A stretch of DNA of 64,000 nucleotides from Actinacidiphila rubida (GTDB taxonomy: Bacteria > Actinomycetota > Actinomycetes > Streptomycetales > Streptomycetaceae), in assembly GCF_900110255.1 (NCBI RefSeq), contig NZ_FODD01000006.1:186001-250000 (forward strand), given 5' to 3'. Each line of letters opens with the position of its first letter. Position 1 is the stretch's first letter. Position numbers and translations under genes: made by a program. The notes under the pieces were generated by a model, which was not told where the DNA came from, ran no database searches, and was given only the letters and a program-made list of their open reading frames with translations. Shown here one piece after another: positions 54,099 through 62,177 of this stretch.

Positions 54099-54307
54099 CC
54101 CGCCGCCCCGCCGGCTCCCCCAGGCCCGCACCCCGTCCCGCGCCCCCGCAGCCTGGCGGCCCCGCGCCCCCGAAGCCGTGCGGCCGAGCCGCGCTCTGCT
54201 CGCGCCCGCCCGTGCCGCCCCCGCGCGATCCTGCCGGTCCTCGCGGGAGGTCGCGGGAAGTTGCCGGAAGTCGCGGGGAACCCGTCGCCAACACGTCGGC
54301 CTGCAAG

Positions 54308-54326
54308 TAAGGTTAGGCTCAGTTAT
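54308..54326. promoter_or_regulatory. Iron-box-like site (DmdR/IdeR type) with no obvious target
   Basis: TAAGGTTAGGCTCAGTTAT matches the recalled iron-box consensus TTAGGTTAGGCTCACCTAA at 15 of 19 positions, including the whole AGGTTAGGCTCA core. It is AT-rich in a very GC-rich region. It lies between the convergent genes ending at 54098 and 54367, upstream of no gene on either strand. It may be a relic or drive an unseen transcript. Confidence 0.5.
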
Positions 54327-54332
54327 CCCTTC

Positions 54333-54368
54333 GATGGCCGGGGGCGTAGCCGTTCGCTCCCGGCCATC
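54333..54368. terminator. 14-base hairpin at the end of the SNF2 gene
   Basis: The arms 54333-54346 and 54355-54368 pair with one mismatch around an 8-base loop. The right arm includes part of the SNF2 stop codon. It can end transcription from both sides. Confidence 0.65.
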
Positions 54369-56526
54369 ACTCCGCCACGCCCAGGCGCGCCTGCTCCTCC
54401 TCCACGATCCGGCGCGCCAGTTCGACGTCCGAGACGTCGACCGCGTCCGGGGTGGCCTCGGCCATGGCGCTGCGGCGCGCGTAGGCGTCGAACAGCCGGG
54501 TCTTGGCCTCCAGCATCGTCACCAGGCGTTCGTCCACGCCCCCGGTCGCCAGGAGGCGGTACACCCGCACCGGCCTGACCTGGCCCATGCGATGGGCCCG
54601 GGCCACCGCCTGGTGCTCGATCGTCGGTTTGATCTGGGGCTCGCAGAGGACGACGACGGACGCGGCCTGCAGGTTGAGGCCCACCCCCGCGGCCTGGATC
54701 TGCGCCAGGAGCACGGCGGGGCCCGCGACGCCGGCGAAGTCGTCGACGACCGCCTGCCGGCGGGCGGGCGGCACGCCACCGGTGAGCGGGCCGAACGTCG
54801 GCGCGCCCTCCGCCGCGCCCGCGGCGAGCGCGTCCCGCACCACGCCCAGCACGTCCTTGAAGTAGGAGAAGACCACGGTCTTCTGGCCGTTCTCGCCGGC
54901 CTCCCGGACGATCTCGCGGAGGCGGTCCAGCTTGGCCGACTCCGCGGGCCGCAGATACGCGGCCCTCCGCATGGCCATGAAGTTGCCCGCGCGGACCGCC
55001 TCGCGGTACGCCTGCTCATCGGACGCGCTCAACTCCTCCCATTCGTCGGTCCGCTGGAGGCTGGGGAGTTCGGTCAGCACGTCCACCTGGTTGCGTCGCA
55101 GGTAGACCGGGGCGACGGCGGCGCGGAAGGCCACGGAGCCGGCCAGGGCGTCGCCCTCCTCCAGGGCGTCCGCGATGTCGGGGTCCAGCATCCCGACGAG
55201 GTTGCGGAACTCCGCGACCCTGTTCTCCATCGGCGTTCCGGTCATGAACAGCGCGCGCTCGCAGTGCCCGGCCCACAGCGCCACCGCCTGCGACCGCTTG
55301 GCCTTCGGGTTCTTCACCGAGTGCGCCTCGTCGACGACGAGCAGCCCGACCTCTCCGCCGCCCGGCTCGGGGAATCCGCGCAACGCCTCGAAGGTCGTCA
55401 CCGCGACCCCGCCGCGACCCTTCCAGTCGGCGAACGCGTCGTGCCGGTCGGGACCGTGGAGCACCATCACGCGCAGCGCGCTGCGGGCCTCGATCTCCCG
55501 GGTCCAGTTGACGAGGACGCTCGCGGGGCAGACCACCATGAAGTGGCTCTGGCCCTCGGCGGCCAGGTGGGCCAGCACGGCGATGGCCTCGACGGTCTTG
55601 CCGAGCCCCATCTCGTCGCCGAGTATCACCTTGCGCTGGGCGAGGACGAAGCGCGCGCCGAACGCCTGGTAGCCGCGCAGGGAGACCCGCAGGTGCGTGT
55701 CGTCGAGCTGCTGGGTCCGCACCCGCTCGGTGACGTCGTCCGGCAGGAAGCCCTCGGCGGCGGCCGTGTCGGGCTGCCGCCCGGAGATCTCGGCGAGCAG
55801 GCCGTAGTACTCGGTGGAGCGGCTCTCGAAGTCCACCCAGGCGGCGACGTCGGAGGCGGGGCCGCGCAACAGGTTCACCGAGGTCTGCGCGAGCAGTTCG
55901 GGCAGGCCCGCGCGGTCCGCCTCGTCCGCGAGCGCGCGGATCCCGGCGACCGCCGCGAGGGCGCGTGCCCGCTTGTGCCGGCCCGACAGGAGCATCCGGA
56001 TCCGTCCGGCGGCGGGCCCGGCCTCGGCCAGCAGGGGGCCGAGCCCGTCCGACACCTCCGCGGCCCGGTCCACCGCGCGCCGGGCGTCCGGGCCGGCCTC
56101 CACCAGGAGGTGCAGGGCGATGACGAGCGCGGTGGAGCGCGGTTCGGGCCGGTCCACGTCGAGGTGGACGGCCGCCGTCTCGTGCACGGCCTCGGCCAGC
56201 CGGCGGGCCGCGGCGAGCATCTGGTCGACGGTGCGCTGCCCGACGCCGGGGATCTGCCGCAGCCGGTAGGGGCCCGCTTCGAGCACCCGGCCCACGGTGT
56301 CCAGCCCGCTCTTCTCGACGTTGCCCAACCGCAGGCGTCCCTCGGTGACGTCCTGCAGTCGCGCGACGGGGATGGCGTCGAGTGCCCGCCCGACCTCCGC
56401 GTCGTGCATCGGCTTCAGCGCCGCCCGCACCGCCTCGACCGCCGCGGCGTGGTCCCCGCGGACCGCCTGCGCCGCCGCGTGGAGCCGTCGCCCGCGCGCG
56501 ATCGCCTGCCGCTCCGCCTGCCCCAC
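54367..56526 (-). CDS. SNF2-family DEAD/DEAH helicase with helix-hairpin-helix motif
   Basis: 719 residues from GTG at 56526 (MGQAERQAIARG, GGAG 5 bases upstream). A start at 56622 would add residues encoded by the tandem repeat and is unlikely. The N-terminal 280 residues are helical, with a helix-hairpin-helix motif at about 90-105 (IPGVGQRTVDQML). The SNF2 motor follows: Walker A GDEMGLGKT near 300-310, VVDEAH near 397, GTPMENR, and motif VI QAVARAHRMGQ near 640. SNF2 proteins move along duplex DNA; in bacteria many belong to defence or repair systems. It follows the HEPN gene on the same strand with only the repeat between them. Confidence 0.9.
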   Translation of the reverse strand: MGQAERQAIARGRRLHAAAQAVRGDHAAAVEAVRAALKPMHDAEVGRALDAIPVARLQDVTEGRLRLGNVEKSGLDTVGRVLEAGPYRLRQIPGVGQRTVDQMLAAARRLAEAVHETAAVHLDVDRPEPRSTALVIALHLLVEAGPDARRAVDRAAEVSDGLGPLLAEAGPAAGRIRMLLSGRHKRARALAAVAGIRALADEADRAGLPELLAQTSVNLLRGPASDVAAWVDFESRSTEYYGLLAEISGRQPDTAAAEGFLPDDVTERVRTQQLDDTHLRVSLRGYQAFGARFVLAQRKVILGDEMGLGKTVEAIAVLAHLAAEGQSHFMVVCPASVLVNWTREIEARSALRVMVLHGPDRHDAFADWKGRGGVAVTTFEALRGFPEPGGGEVGLLVVDEAHSVKNPKAKRSQAVALWAGHCERALFMTGTPMENRVAEFRNLVGMLDPDIADALEEGDALAGSVAFRAAVAPVYLRRNQVDVLTELPSLQRTDEWEELSASDEQAYREAVRAGNFMAMRRAAYLRPAESAKLDRLREIVREAGENGQKTVVFSYFKDVLGVVRDALAAGAAEGAPTFGPLTGGVPPARRQAVVDDFAGVAGPAVLLAQIQAAGVGLNLQAASVVVLCEPQIKPTIEHQAVARAHRMGQVRPVRVYRLLATGGVDERLVTMLEAKTRLFDAYARRSAMAEATPDAVDVSDVELARRIVEEEQARLGVAE

Positions 56527-56540
56527 GTTCTCCGCCCCTC

Positions 56541-56652
56541 TCGCCCGGACCCTCTCGCCCGGGCACGCTCGCCCGGACCTTCCCGCCCGGGCACGCTCGC
56601 CCGGACCTTCCCGCCCGGACACGCTCGCCCGGATCCCCTTGCCCGGACCCGC
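56541..56652. repeat. Eight-copy 14-base tandem repeat filling the HEPN-SNF2 gap
   Basis: Eight units of about 14 bases (consensus TCGCCCGGACCTTC / CCGCCCGGGCACGC, alternating) run from 56541 to 56652; six are exactly 14 bases, the last two 15 and 13. The block starts 14 bases before the SNF2 start and ends exactly at the HEPN stop codon. The two alternating unit types give a 28-base super-repeat. Each unit centres on GCCCGG, so adjoining units can pair. Confidence 0.85.
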
Positions 56653-57120
56653 TCAGTAGCCTGGCATCGTCGGGATCGCCTTCTCCGCGAGTTCGACGAG
56701 CGCCTCGACCTTGGACACGTCGGCCGCGACCTCCTCGGCGGTGACCGCGGGCGTCTCGGACGAGCGGTACTCGACCTCGTTGCGCCGGGCGCGCATGCGG
56801 TTGAAGGGGCGCAGGACGGAGCCCAGAGGCGGGTCGAGTTGCGCCCGGACCGCCTCGTAGACGGCCACGTGCCCGCCCCGGCTCGTGGCCCGCAGGCCCT
56901 GGTTCTGCAGCACGGCCGCCAGCGCCCGGCGTGCGGCATCGTACGCGAGCGTGTACGCGCCCTCCGGGTCCGTGGCCATCAGCTGCCGCGCGGAGCCGAC
57001 GTGGGTGCGCGACCGGACCAGCTCGCTCTCCGCGGCCTGCCGGGAGGCGGGGACGCGCTCGAGCCGGCCGCTGCCGAGCAGCGCGTCGATCGTCGTCCGC
57101 CCCTGATGCCACTGCGTCAC
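56653..57120 (-). CDS. HEPN-domain protein (toxin-like partner)
   Basis: 155 residues from an ATG (57120) that overlaps the nucleotidyltransferase stop as ATGA. It is all-helical with the HEPN pattern: LVRSRTHVGSARQLMATDPEGAYTLAYDAARRALAAVL, then FNRMRARRNEVEYRSSETP. In RNase-type HEPN toxins the motif is R-x4-6-H; here the matching place reads RRNEVEY with Tyr instead of His, so nuclease activity is uncertain. In MNT-HEPN systems the nucleotidyltransferase neutralises HEPN by adding nucleotides to this conserved Tyr region, which would fit. It is second gene of the pair; the SNF2 helicase gene follows. Confidence 0.85.
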   Translation of the reverse strand: MTQWHQGRTTIDALLGSGRLERVPASRQAAESELVRSRTHVGSARQLMATDPEGAYTLAYDAARRALAAVLQNQGLRATSRGGHVAVYEAVRAQLDPPLGSVLRPFNRMRARRNEVEYRSSETPAVTAEEVAADVSKVEALVELAEKAIPTMPGY

Positions 57121-57707
57121 TGCGCCTCCTGGCTCAACTCCAGCCGGACCAGCGGGCGTTCACGCACGCTGGTGAGGAACGGATCGTCCGTGGGCGCGGC
57201 CCACGCCTCAGCCGACACCCGATGGACCGTGACCTCGCGGTGCAGCTGCCGGGAGGCGTGCTCGGCGAGGTCGAAGAGCACGTCGGGATCGGACGCGCCC
57301 ACCACCAGGACGTCGACGTCGGCCGGGGGCGGCCCCGCCTCGCCGTGGTATCGGGCGGCCCAGGAACCGTAGATGTACGCCTCCCGCACCCCGGCCAGGC
57401 CGGACAGCGCCTCCGTGAGCACGGGCACGGGCCCGAAGGACACGGACATGAGCTCGCTCAGCGGCCCGTACAGCGGGGTGTCCGTGCGCGCCGTCACGAG
57501 CCGGCTCCGCCCCACCCTCCGGTCGGCCAGGATCCCGGCGCCCACCAGCCGCTCGACCTCGCGCAGCACCGCCGTCGGCGTCACACCGAGATCACCCGCG
57601 AGCTCGGTGATGCCGTACTCCCGCTCCGGATGCAGGAGCACGAGCGCGAGCAGTTCACCCTGCGTGCGGGACCGCAGGATGGGCAGCAGACTCGGCGATA
57701 CTTTCAT
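57117..57707 (-). CDS. HTH-nucleotidyltransferase (MNT antitoxin-like)
   Basis: 196 residues from the ATG at 57707 (MKVSPSLLPILRSRTQ). Residues about 12-75 are a winged helix (GITELAGDLGVTPTAVLREVERLVGAGIL). Residues about 85-185 are a minimal nucleotidyltransferase with G114-S115-W and D130-V-D132, the metal-binding pattern. Together with the next gene, this is the order of an MNT-HEPN toxin-antitoxin module, with the antitoxin first and carrying its own DNA-binding domain. The start codon lies inside a 40-base perfect palindrome, and TATCCT ends 7 bases before it, so autoregulation of a leaderless transcript is likely. Confidence 0.88.
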   Translation of the reverse strand: MKVSPSLLPILRSRTQGELLALVLLHPEREYGITELAGDLGVTPTAVLREVERLVGAGILADRRVGRSRLVTARTDTPLYGPLSELMSVSFGPVPVLTEALSGLAGVREAYIYGSWAARYHGEAGPPPADVDVLVVGASDPDVLFDLAEHASRQLHREVTVHRVSAEAWAAPTDDPFLTSVRERPLVRLELSQEAQ

Positions 57708-57739
57708 TGGGCGCAGGATATCCTGCGCCCAATGAAAGT
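57700..57739. promoter_or_regulatory. 40-base perfect palindrome containing two divergent ATG codons
   Basis: The 20-base arms meet at GATATC (57717-57722) with no mismatch. Each arm carries an ATG-AAA-GT start on the outward strand (ATG at 57707 on minus and 57732 on plus) and a TATCCT -10-like hexamer 7 bases before it. On minus this is the promoter and start of the HTH-nucleotidyltransferase gene. On plus it starts only a short frame that enters the ATPase gene end. It is a likely operator for the HTH domain. Confidence 0.8.
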
Positions 57740-57795
57740 CACCATCGGTGCCGCTCCCCACACGAACAGCGACCCCCCTCCTGATGCGCCGCCCC

Positions 57796-59214
57796 TCACA
57801 ACGACCAGGCGGCCAGCAGATCGCTTGGCCGGTAGACGGCGTCGAGCCCCGCGCAGTCGGCTCCGCTGCGCGAGACCGCCAGGACCGGGACGGGATCATC
57901 GGTGAGGGCGGCCCGGTGGCGATGGAGGGACGCGAGGTCGTGACGGTCGAAGGGTGAGCGCTCCAGCCACTTGACGGAGCCGACGAAGAGCAGCTCCCTG
58001 GCGACGGGCGCGCGGTCCGCCCCGACGATGTCGATCTCGACGTCATTGGTGCGGGTCCAGTAGCCGCCCACCGCGGGGGCCGCGGGGAGCCGGTCGTCGG
58101 GCAGCAGGCGGGCGAGTGCCTCGCGGACGAGCGGCTCGACCGCCCGGCCACGCCAACTGGTCCACTTCTCCCGGATCCGCGCCAGCGTCAGGTCGCCCCG
58201 CCCGCGCTCGATCTCCTCCATCGACGGGCCGAGCAGGTACAGCCAGAACCGCAGGTAGGGATCGGTCACGCGGTAGCGGCGGTCCTTCGAGGGGCGCAGC
58301 GACACGGGCAGCTCCGCGGCGACGATCCGCTTGTCCGCCAGCAGTTCCAGCGCCCGCTGCAGCGGCGTGGCACCGATTCCGCCGGCCGCACGCGCGATGT
58401 TGGTGAAGGTCCGCTCGCCGCTGCCGATGGCCGCGAGGACCGTACGCGCCTGGGCCTGCGGGGGGAACTCGGCGGCCAGCGAGCGTTCCGCCGACACCAG
58501 CAGGGCCGAGACCGGATCGCTCAGCGCCTCGCCGAGGAAATCCCACAGCCCCGCGCCGCGCGGCCACTCCGCGCAGATCAACGGCAGCCCACCGGTGACC
58601 AGCGCGGCGTCGAACGCCTCCGCCGGATCGAGCCCGAGCATCCGCCCCACCTCGGCGGGGTTCAGCGGGCCCAGCACCATCTCCCGGCCGCGCTGGTGGA
58701 AGGGGCGTCCGTAGCTGTTCAGTGCCTCCATCATCGACAGGTCGGAGCCGATCAGCACGAGCAGCACCGGCTTGGTCTCCAGCACCCGGTCCCAGGCTCG
58801 CTGCAGCATCCCCTCGAAAGCCCCGCCGGCATCCATCAGGTAGGGCACCTCGTCGATGACCAGCACGCTCGCCCGGTCGGCGGGCAGCGCAGCGGCCAGC
58901 ACGTCGAACGCGGCGTCCCAGCTCTCCGGACGCGCGGCGGCCACCAGACCCGCCAGCGGCAGCGTCGACACCTGGGCGTCCCGGGCCAGCCGCGCCAGAT
59001 CGTCCCCGGGGGACGCGCCGGTCGCCGCATAGAACAGGAACGGGGCCCCGGAGCGCTCCGCGAACCGCTCGACCAGCCGCGACTTACCCACCCGGCGCCG
59101 CCCGCGCAGCATCACGCAGCGACCGGGCCGCTCTCCCCCGACCCCCGCGGCCACCTTCCCCAGCTCCCGCTCCAGCGTCGCCAGCTCCTGCCGGCGCCCC
59201 ACGAAGTCCGCCAC
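57796..59214 (-). CDS. AAA-type ATPase with DUF234-like C-terminus
   Basis: 472 residues from GTG at 59214, with GGAGGT 8 bases upstream. The N-terminal half is an archaeal-type ATPase domain (ATPase_2): FVGRRQELATLERELG, Walker A LRGRRRVGKSRL (about 36-47), Walker B SVLVIDEVPYL (about 115-125) and a sensor (LLVLIGSDLSMM). A winged-helix linker (TFTNIARAAGGIGATPLQRALE) leads to a C-terminal nuclease-like DUF234 region (EIDIVGADRAPVARELLFVGSVKW) whose D-x-D and E/K residues recall the PD-(D/E)xK fold. Such proteins are common in mobile or defence neighbourhoods but poorly understood. It lies upstream of the MNT-HEPN pair on the same strand, between two long palindromes. Confidence 0.85.
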   Translation of the reverse strand: MADFVGRRQELATLERELGKVAAGVGGERPGRCVMLRGRRRVGKSRLVERFAERSGAPFLFYAATGASPGDDLARLARDAQVSTLPLAGLVAAARPESWDAAFDVLAAALPADRASVLVIDEVPYLMDAGGAFEGMLQRAWDRVLETKPVLLVLIGSDLSMMEALNSYGRPFHQRGREMVLGPLNPAEVGRMLGLDPAEAFDAALVTGGLPLICAEWPRGAGLWDFLGEALSDPVSALLVSAERSLAAEFPPQAQARTVLAAIGSGERTFTNIARAAGGIGATPLQRALELLADKRIVAAELPVSLRPSKDRRYRVTDPYLRFWLYLLGPSMEEIERGRGDLTLARIREKWTSWRGRAVEPLVREALARLLPDDRLPAAPAVGGYWTRTNDVEIDIVGADRAPVARELLFVGSVKWLERSPFDRHDLASLHRHRAALTDDPVPVLAVSRSGADCAGLDAVYRPSDLLAAWSL

Positions 59215-59232
59215 GTCCGCCGACCTCCACCC

Positions 59233-59556
59233 ATGAAACTAACGTCGATGTTAGTAACATCGACGTTAGCACCCATGACGGCCCGAGAACCCGCCACCGC
59301 ACCGACCCACCACCACGCGGGGGCCCGACCCGGAGGGACTGCCTGCGCACCGCTCGACCCCGCCTGGCGCCCCATCGACCCGAAGAGCGACTCTTTCGAG
59401 GACTGGGACGCCGCCGTTTCGCGCGTGCTTGGAGACGATCTCGACGGCCTCATGGTTCGCGTGCCCCATCCAGCACGCGATGGGGCGGAGGCCCGCCTCC
59501 GGAGAAGTGGGCCCCTTCTGACCTGCATGTTTGCCACGTCAGCGACACGGCGTTGA
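59233..59556 (+). CDS. Doubtful short gene or gene remnant
   Basis: 107 codons from ATG at 59233, or 93 from the ATG at 59275. The middle (SDSFEDWDAAVSRVLGDDLDG) looks protein-like, but its third-position GC is lower than in the neighbours. The first codons are made by the palindrome and include two TTA codons. No ribosome site and no family match were seen. It may be the end of a degraded gene. It is included so that the region is not left blank. Confidence 0.2.
   Translation: MKLTSMLVTSTLAPMTAREPATAPTHHHAGARPGGTACAPLDPAWRPIDPKSDSFEDWDAAVSRVLGDDLDGLMVRVPHPARDGAEARLRRSGPLLTCMFATSATRR
59239..59269. promoter_or_regulatory. 31-base perfect palindrome upstream of the ATPase gene
   Basis: 15-base arms around one central base (59254). 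It can also be read as two tandem 15-base units, TAACGTCGATGTTAG and TAACATCGACGTTAG, each nearly palindromic itself (CTAAC-r-TCGA-y-GTTAG). It is AT-richer than its surroundings and lies 25-55 bases before the ATPase GTG, as expected of an operator for a dimer or pair of dimers. Confidence 0.7.
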
Positions 59557-59565
59557 TCCATCCGC

Positions 59566-60654
<1,089 letters not shown>

Positions 60655-60824
60655 GTTGGCGACTTCCGTTAAGGCCGAGAACAGCGAGCAGGCGCGAGAG
60701 GGACGGCGTCCAGTCTACGGTCCGTGCCCCGCTCCCCCGGCCGCCCGTCGAACACCGCCCCCACGCGGGGGAAAACGCGTGTCCCGCCATGCGATCATCC
60801 CGCGAGCGTGCCTACTGTACGTAG

Positions 60825-61376
60825 GTGGATCAACACACTGCGCGCACGGGCACCGGGCCTGCGCCCAGCGGAGAAGCCGCCGCCGGGGTCTACCACCCCC
60901 CACCGCCCCCCACCCGTCCGATCCCCGCCGCGCTGCGCAGGCTGCGCGCGATCCAGCGTCCGCGCCCACGGCTCACCGGCCTGGGCACGGGGCTGCTCAC
61001 CACCCTGGTCACGGTGCTCGGCGGGGCCGTCGACTCGTTCCTGTTCGACGGCCCCGGCGTGCTGTTCGGGCTGGTGTTCCTCGCCGCGAGCGTCGCCGGC
61101 GCGCTGTGCGTGCGGCCCTACGACCTGGTGGCCGGGCCGGTGGCCGCGCCGATCGCCTTCGCGGTGGGCATCACGCTCACCGGCGACAGCGGCGGCGGCG
61201 GCCTGGCCGGGCACCTGATCGGCGTGTTCACCGGGCTGGCCACGATGACCGGCTGGCTGTACGCCGGGACCGCCCTGGCCGCCCTGATCGCCGGGGTCAG
61301 AGCTTTGCGGCTGCCATCGCGGCGCCGACGATCCCCGCGGAGTTCTGCAGCTCGGCGGGAACGATCTCGGCGGTGA
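60825..61376 (+). CDS. DUF6542-domain membrane protein
   Basis: 183 residues from GTG at 60825. A Pro-rich N-terminus (about 25 residues) is followed by four hydrophobic helices (about 50-160) separated by short loops and an Arg/Ser-rich tail. This fits DUF6542, a small actinobacterial membrane family usually found near ppgK and ychF. The function is unknown. TACTGT 6 bases before the GTG suggests a leaderless start. The last 80 bases overlap the end of ppgK on the other strand, and the Arg-rich tail is encoded wholly in that overlap. Confidence 0.8.
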   Translation: MDQHTARTGTGPAPSGEAAAGVYHPPPPPTRPIPAALRRLRAIQRPRPRLTGLGTGLLTTLVTVLGGAVDSFLFDGPGVLFGLVFLAASVAGALCVRPYDLVAGPVAAPIAFAVGITLTGDSGGGGLAGHLIGVFTGLATMTGWLYAGTALAALIAGVRALRLPSRRRRSPRSSAARRERSRR

Positions 61377-62034
61377 TCCCCTCGATCAGCGGCAGGAACT
61401 TGTCGGCCTTGCGGCTGATCCCGCCGCCGATCACGAACAGGCCTGGAGAGAAGAGCATCTCGACGTGCGCGAGGTACTTCTGCAGCCGGTGCGCCCAGTG
61501 CTCCCAGCTCAGGTCGTGGTCCTCGCGCGCCTTCACCGAGGCGCGCGTCTCCGCGTCGTGGCCGTGCAGCTCCAGGTGGCCGAGCTCGGTGTTGGGCACC
61601 AGGCGGCCGTCGACGAACAGGGCACTGCCGATGCCGGTGCCGAGGGTGAGCATGATGACCACGCCGCCACGGCCGCGGCCCGCGCCGAACGTCACCTCGG
61701 CGACACCGGCCGCGTCCGCGTCGTTGAGGACGACCACGGGCTGGCCGAGCCGCTCGCTGATCAGCTTGCGCGCGTCGATGCCGATCCAGCCGCTGTCCAC
61801 GTTCGCCGCGGTCCGGGTGGTGCCCTCGACGACCACCCCGGGGAACGTCACGCCCAGCGGCCCGGTGTGGCCGAAGTGCCGGACGACCTCGTGGACGCCC
61901 TCGATCACGGCGTCCGGTGTCGCCGGATGCGGGGTCGCGACCTTGAACCGCTCGTCTGAGAGTTCGCCCCGGTCGAGGTCGACCGGTGCGCCCTTGATGC
62001 CGGTACCGCCGATGTCCACACCGAACACGTTCAT
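61297..62034 (-). CDS. ppgK: Polyphosphate glucokinase
   Basis: 245 residues from the ATG at 62034 (MNVFGVDIGGTGIKG); an in-frame GTG at 62043 is possible because GGAGG is only 2 bases before the ATG. It is a ROK-family kinase with phosphate motif DIGGTGIKGA (about 7-16), LNDADAAGVAEVTFG with the catalytic Asp, LGTGIGSALF and a C-terminal VIGGGISRKADKF. The TGHLELHG-type segment ELGHLELHGHDAE fits polyphosphate/ATP glucokinases. It phosphorylates glucose, favouring polyphosphate. Its end overlaps the DUF6542 gene by 80 bases. Confidence 0.94.
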   Translation of the reverse strand: MNVFGVDIGGTGIKGAPVDLDRGELSDERFKVATPHPATPDAVIEGVHEVVRHFGHTGPLGVTFPGVVVEGTTRTAANVDSGWIGIDARKLISERLGQPVVVLNDADAAGVAEVTFGAGRGRGGVVIMLTLGTGIGSALFVDGRLVPNTELGHLELHGHDAETRASVKAREDHDLSWEHWAHRLQKYLAHVEMLFSPGLFVIGGGISRKADKFLPLIEGITAEIVPAELQNSAGIVGAAMAAAKL

Positions 62035-62177
62035 GGCCTCCACGTTAGGGGTGTACGGAAAACGTCACCTCTTGGCCGATACCCGCCGACCCGCGTCCCA
62101 CCACCACTTCCCGGCGGCGGATGTGCCGCCCGTCCCCGGCGGGTGTGCCGCCGCGTCCGGGACGTGCCGTCCGCGTC

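Larger units (their letters stand above)
59215..59565. other. 351-base gap between the ATPase and ychF
   Basis: It holds the 31-base palindrome near the ATPase start. The rest shows no convincing gene. A short plus-strand frame (59233-59556) is listed separately as doubtful. Confidence 0.5.

Noticed and set aside
56527..56622. The SNF2 start at 56622
   Set aside because: The extra residues would be encoded by the tandem repeat and have no family counterpart; the GTG at 56526 has its own ribosome site.
56541..56652. CRISPR array
   Set aside because: The units are 14 bases, contiguous and without spacers; no cas genes are present.
53671..57372. A 1233-codon plus-strand open frame over the SNF2/HEPN/MNT genes
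   Set aside because: It is antisense to three genes with intact family motifs, is Arg/Pro/Ala/Gly-rich and has no recognisable domain. Long shadow frames are normal at this GC content.
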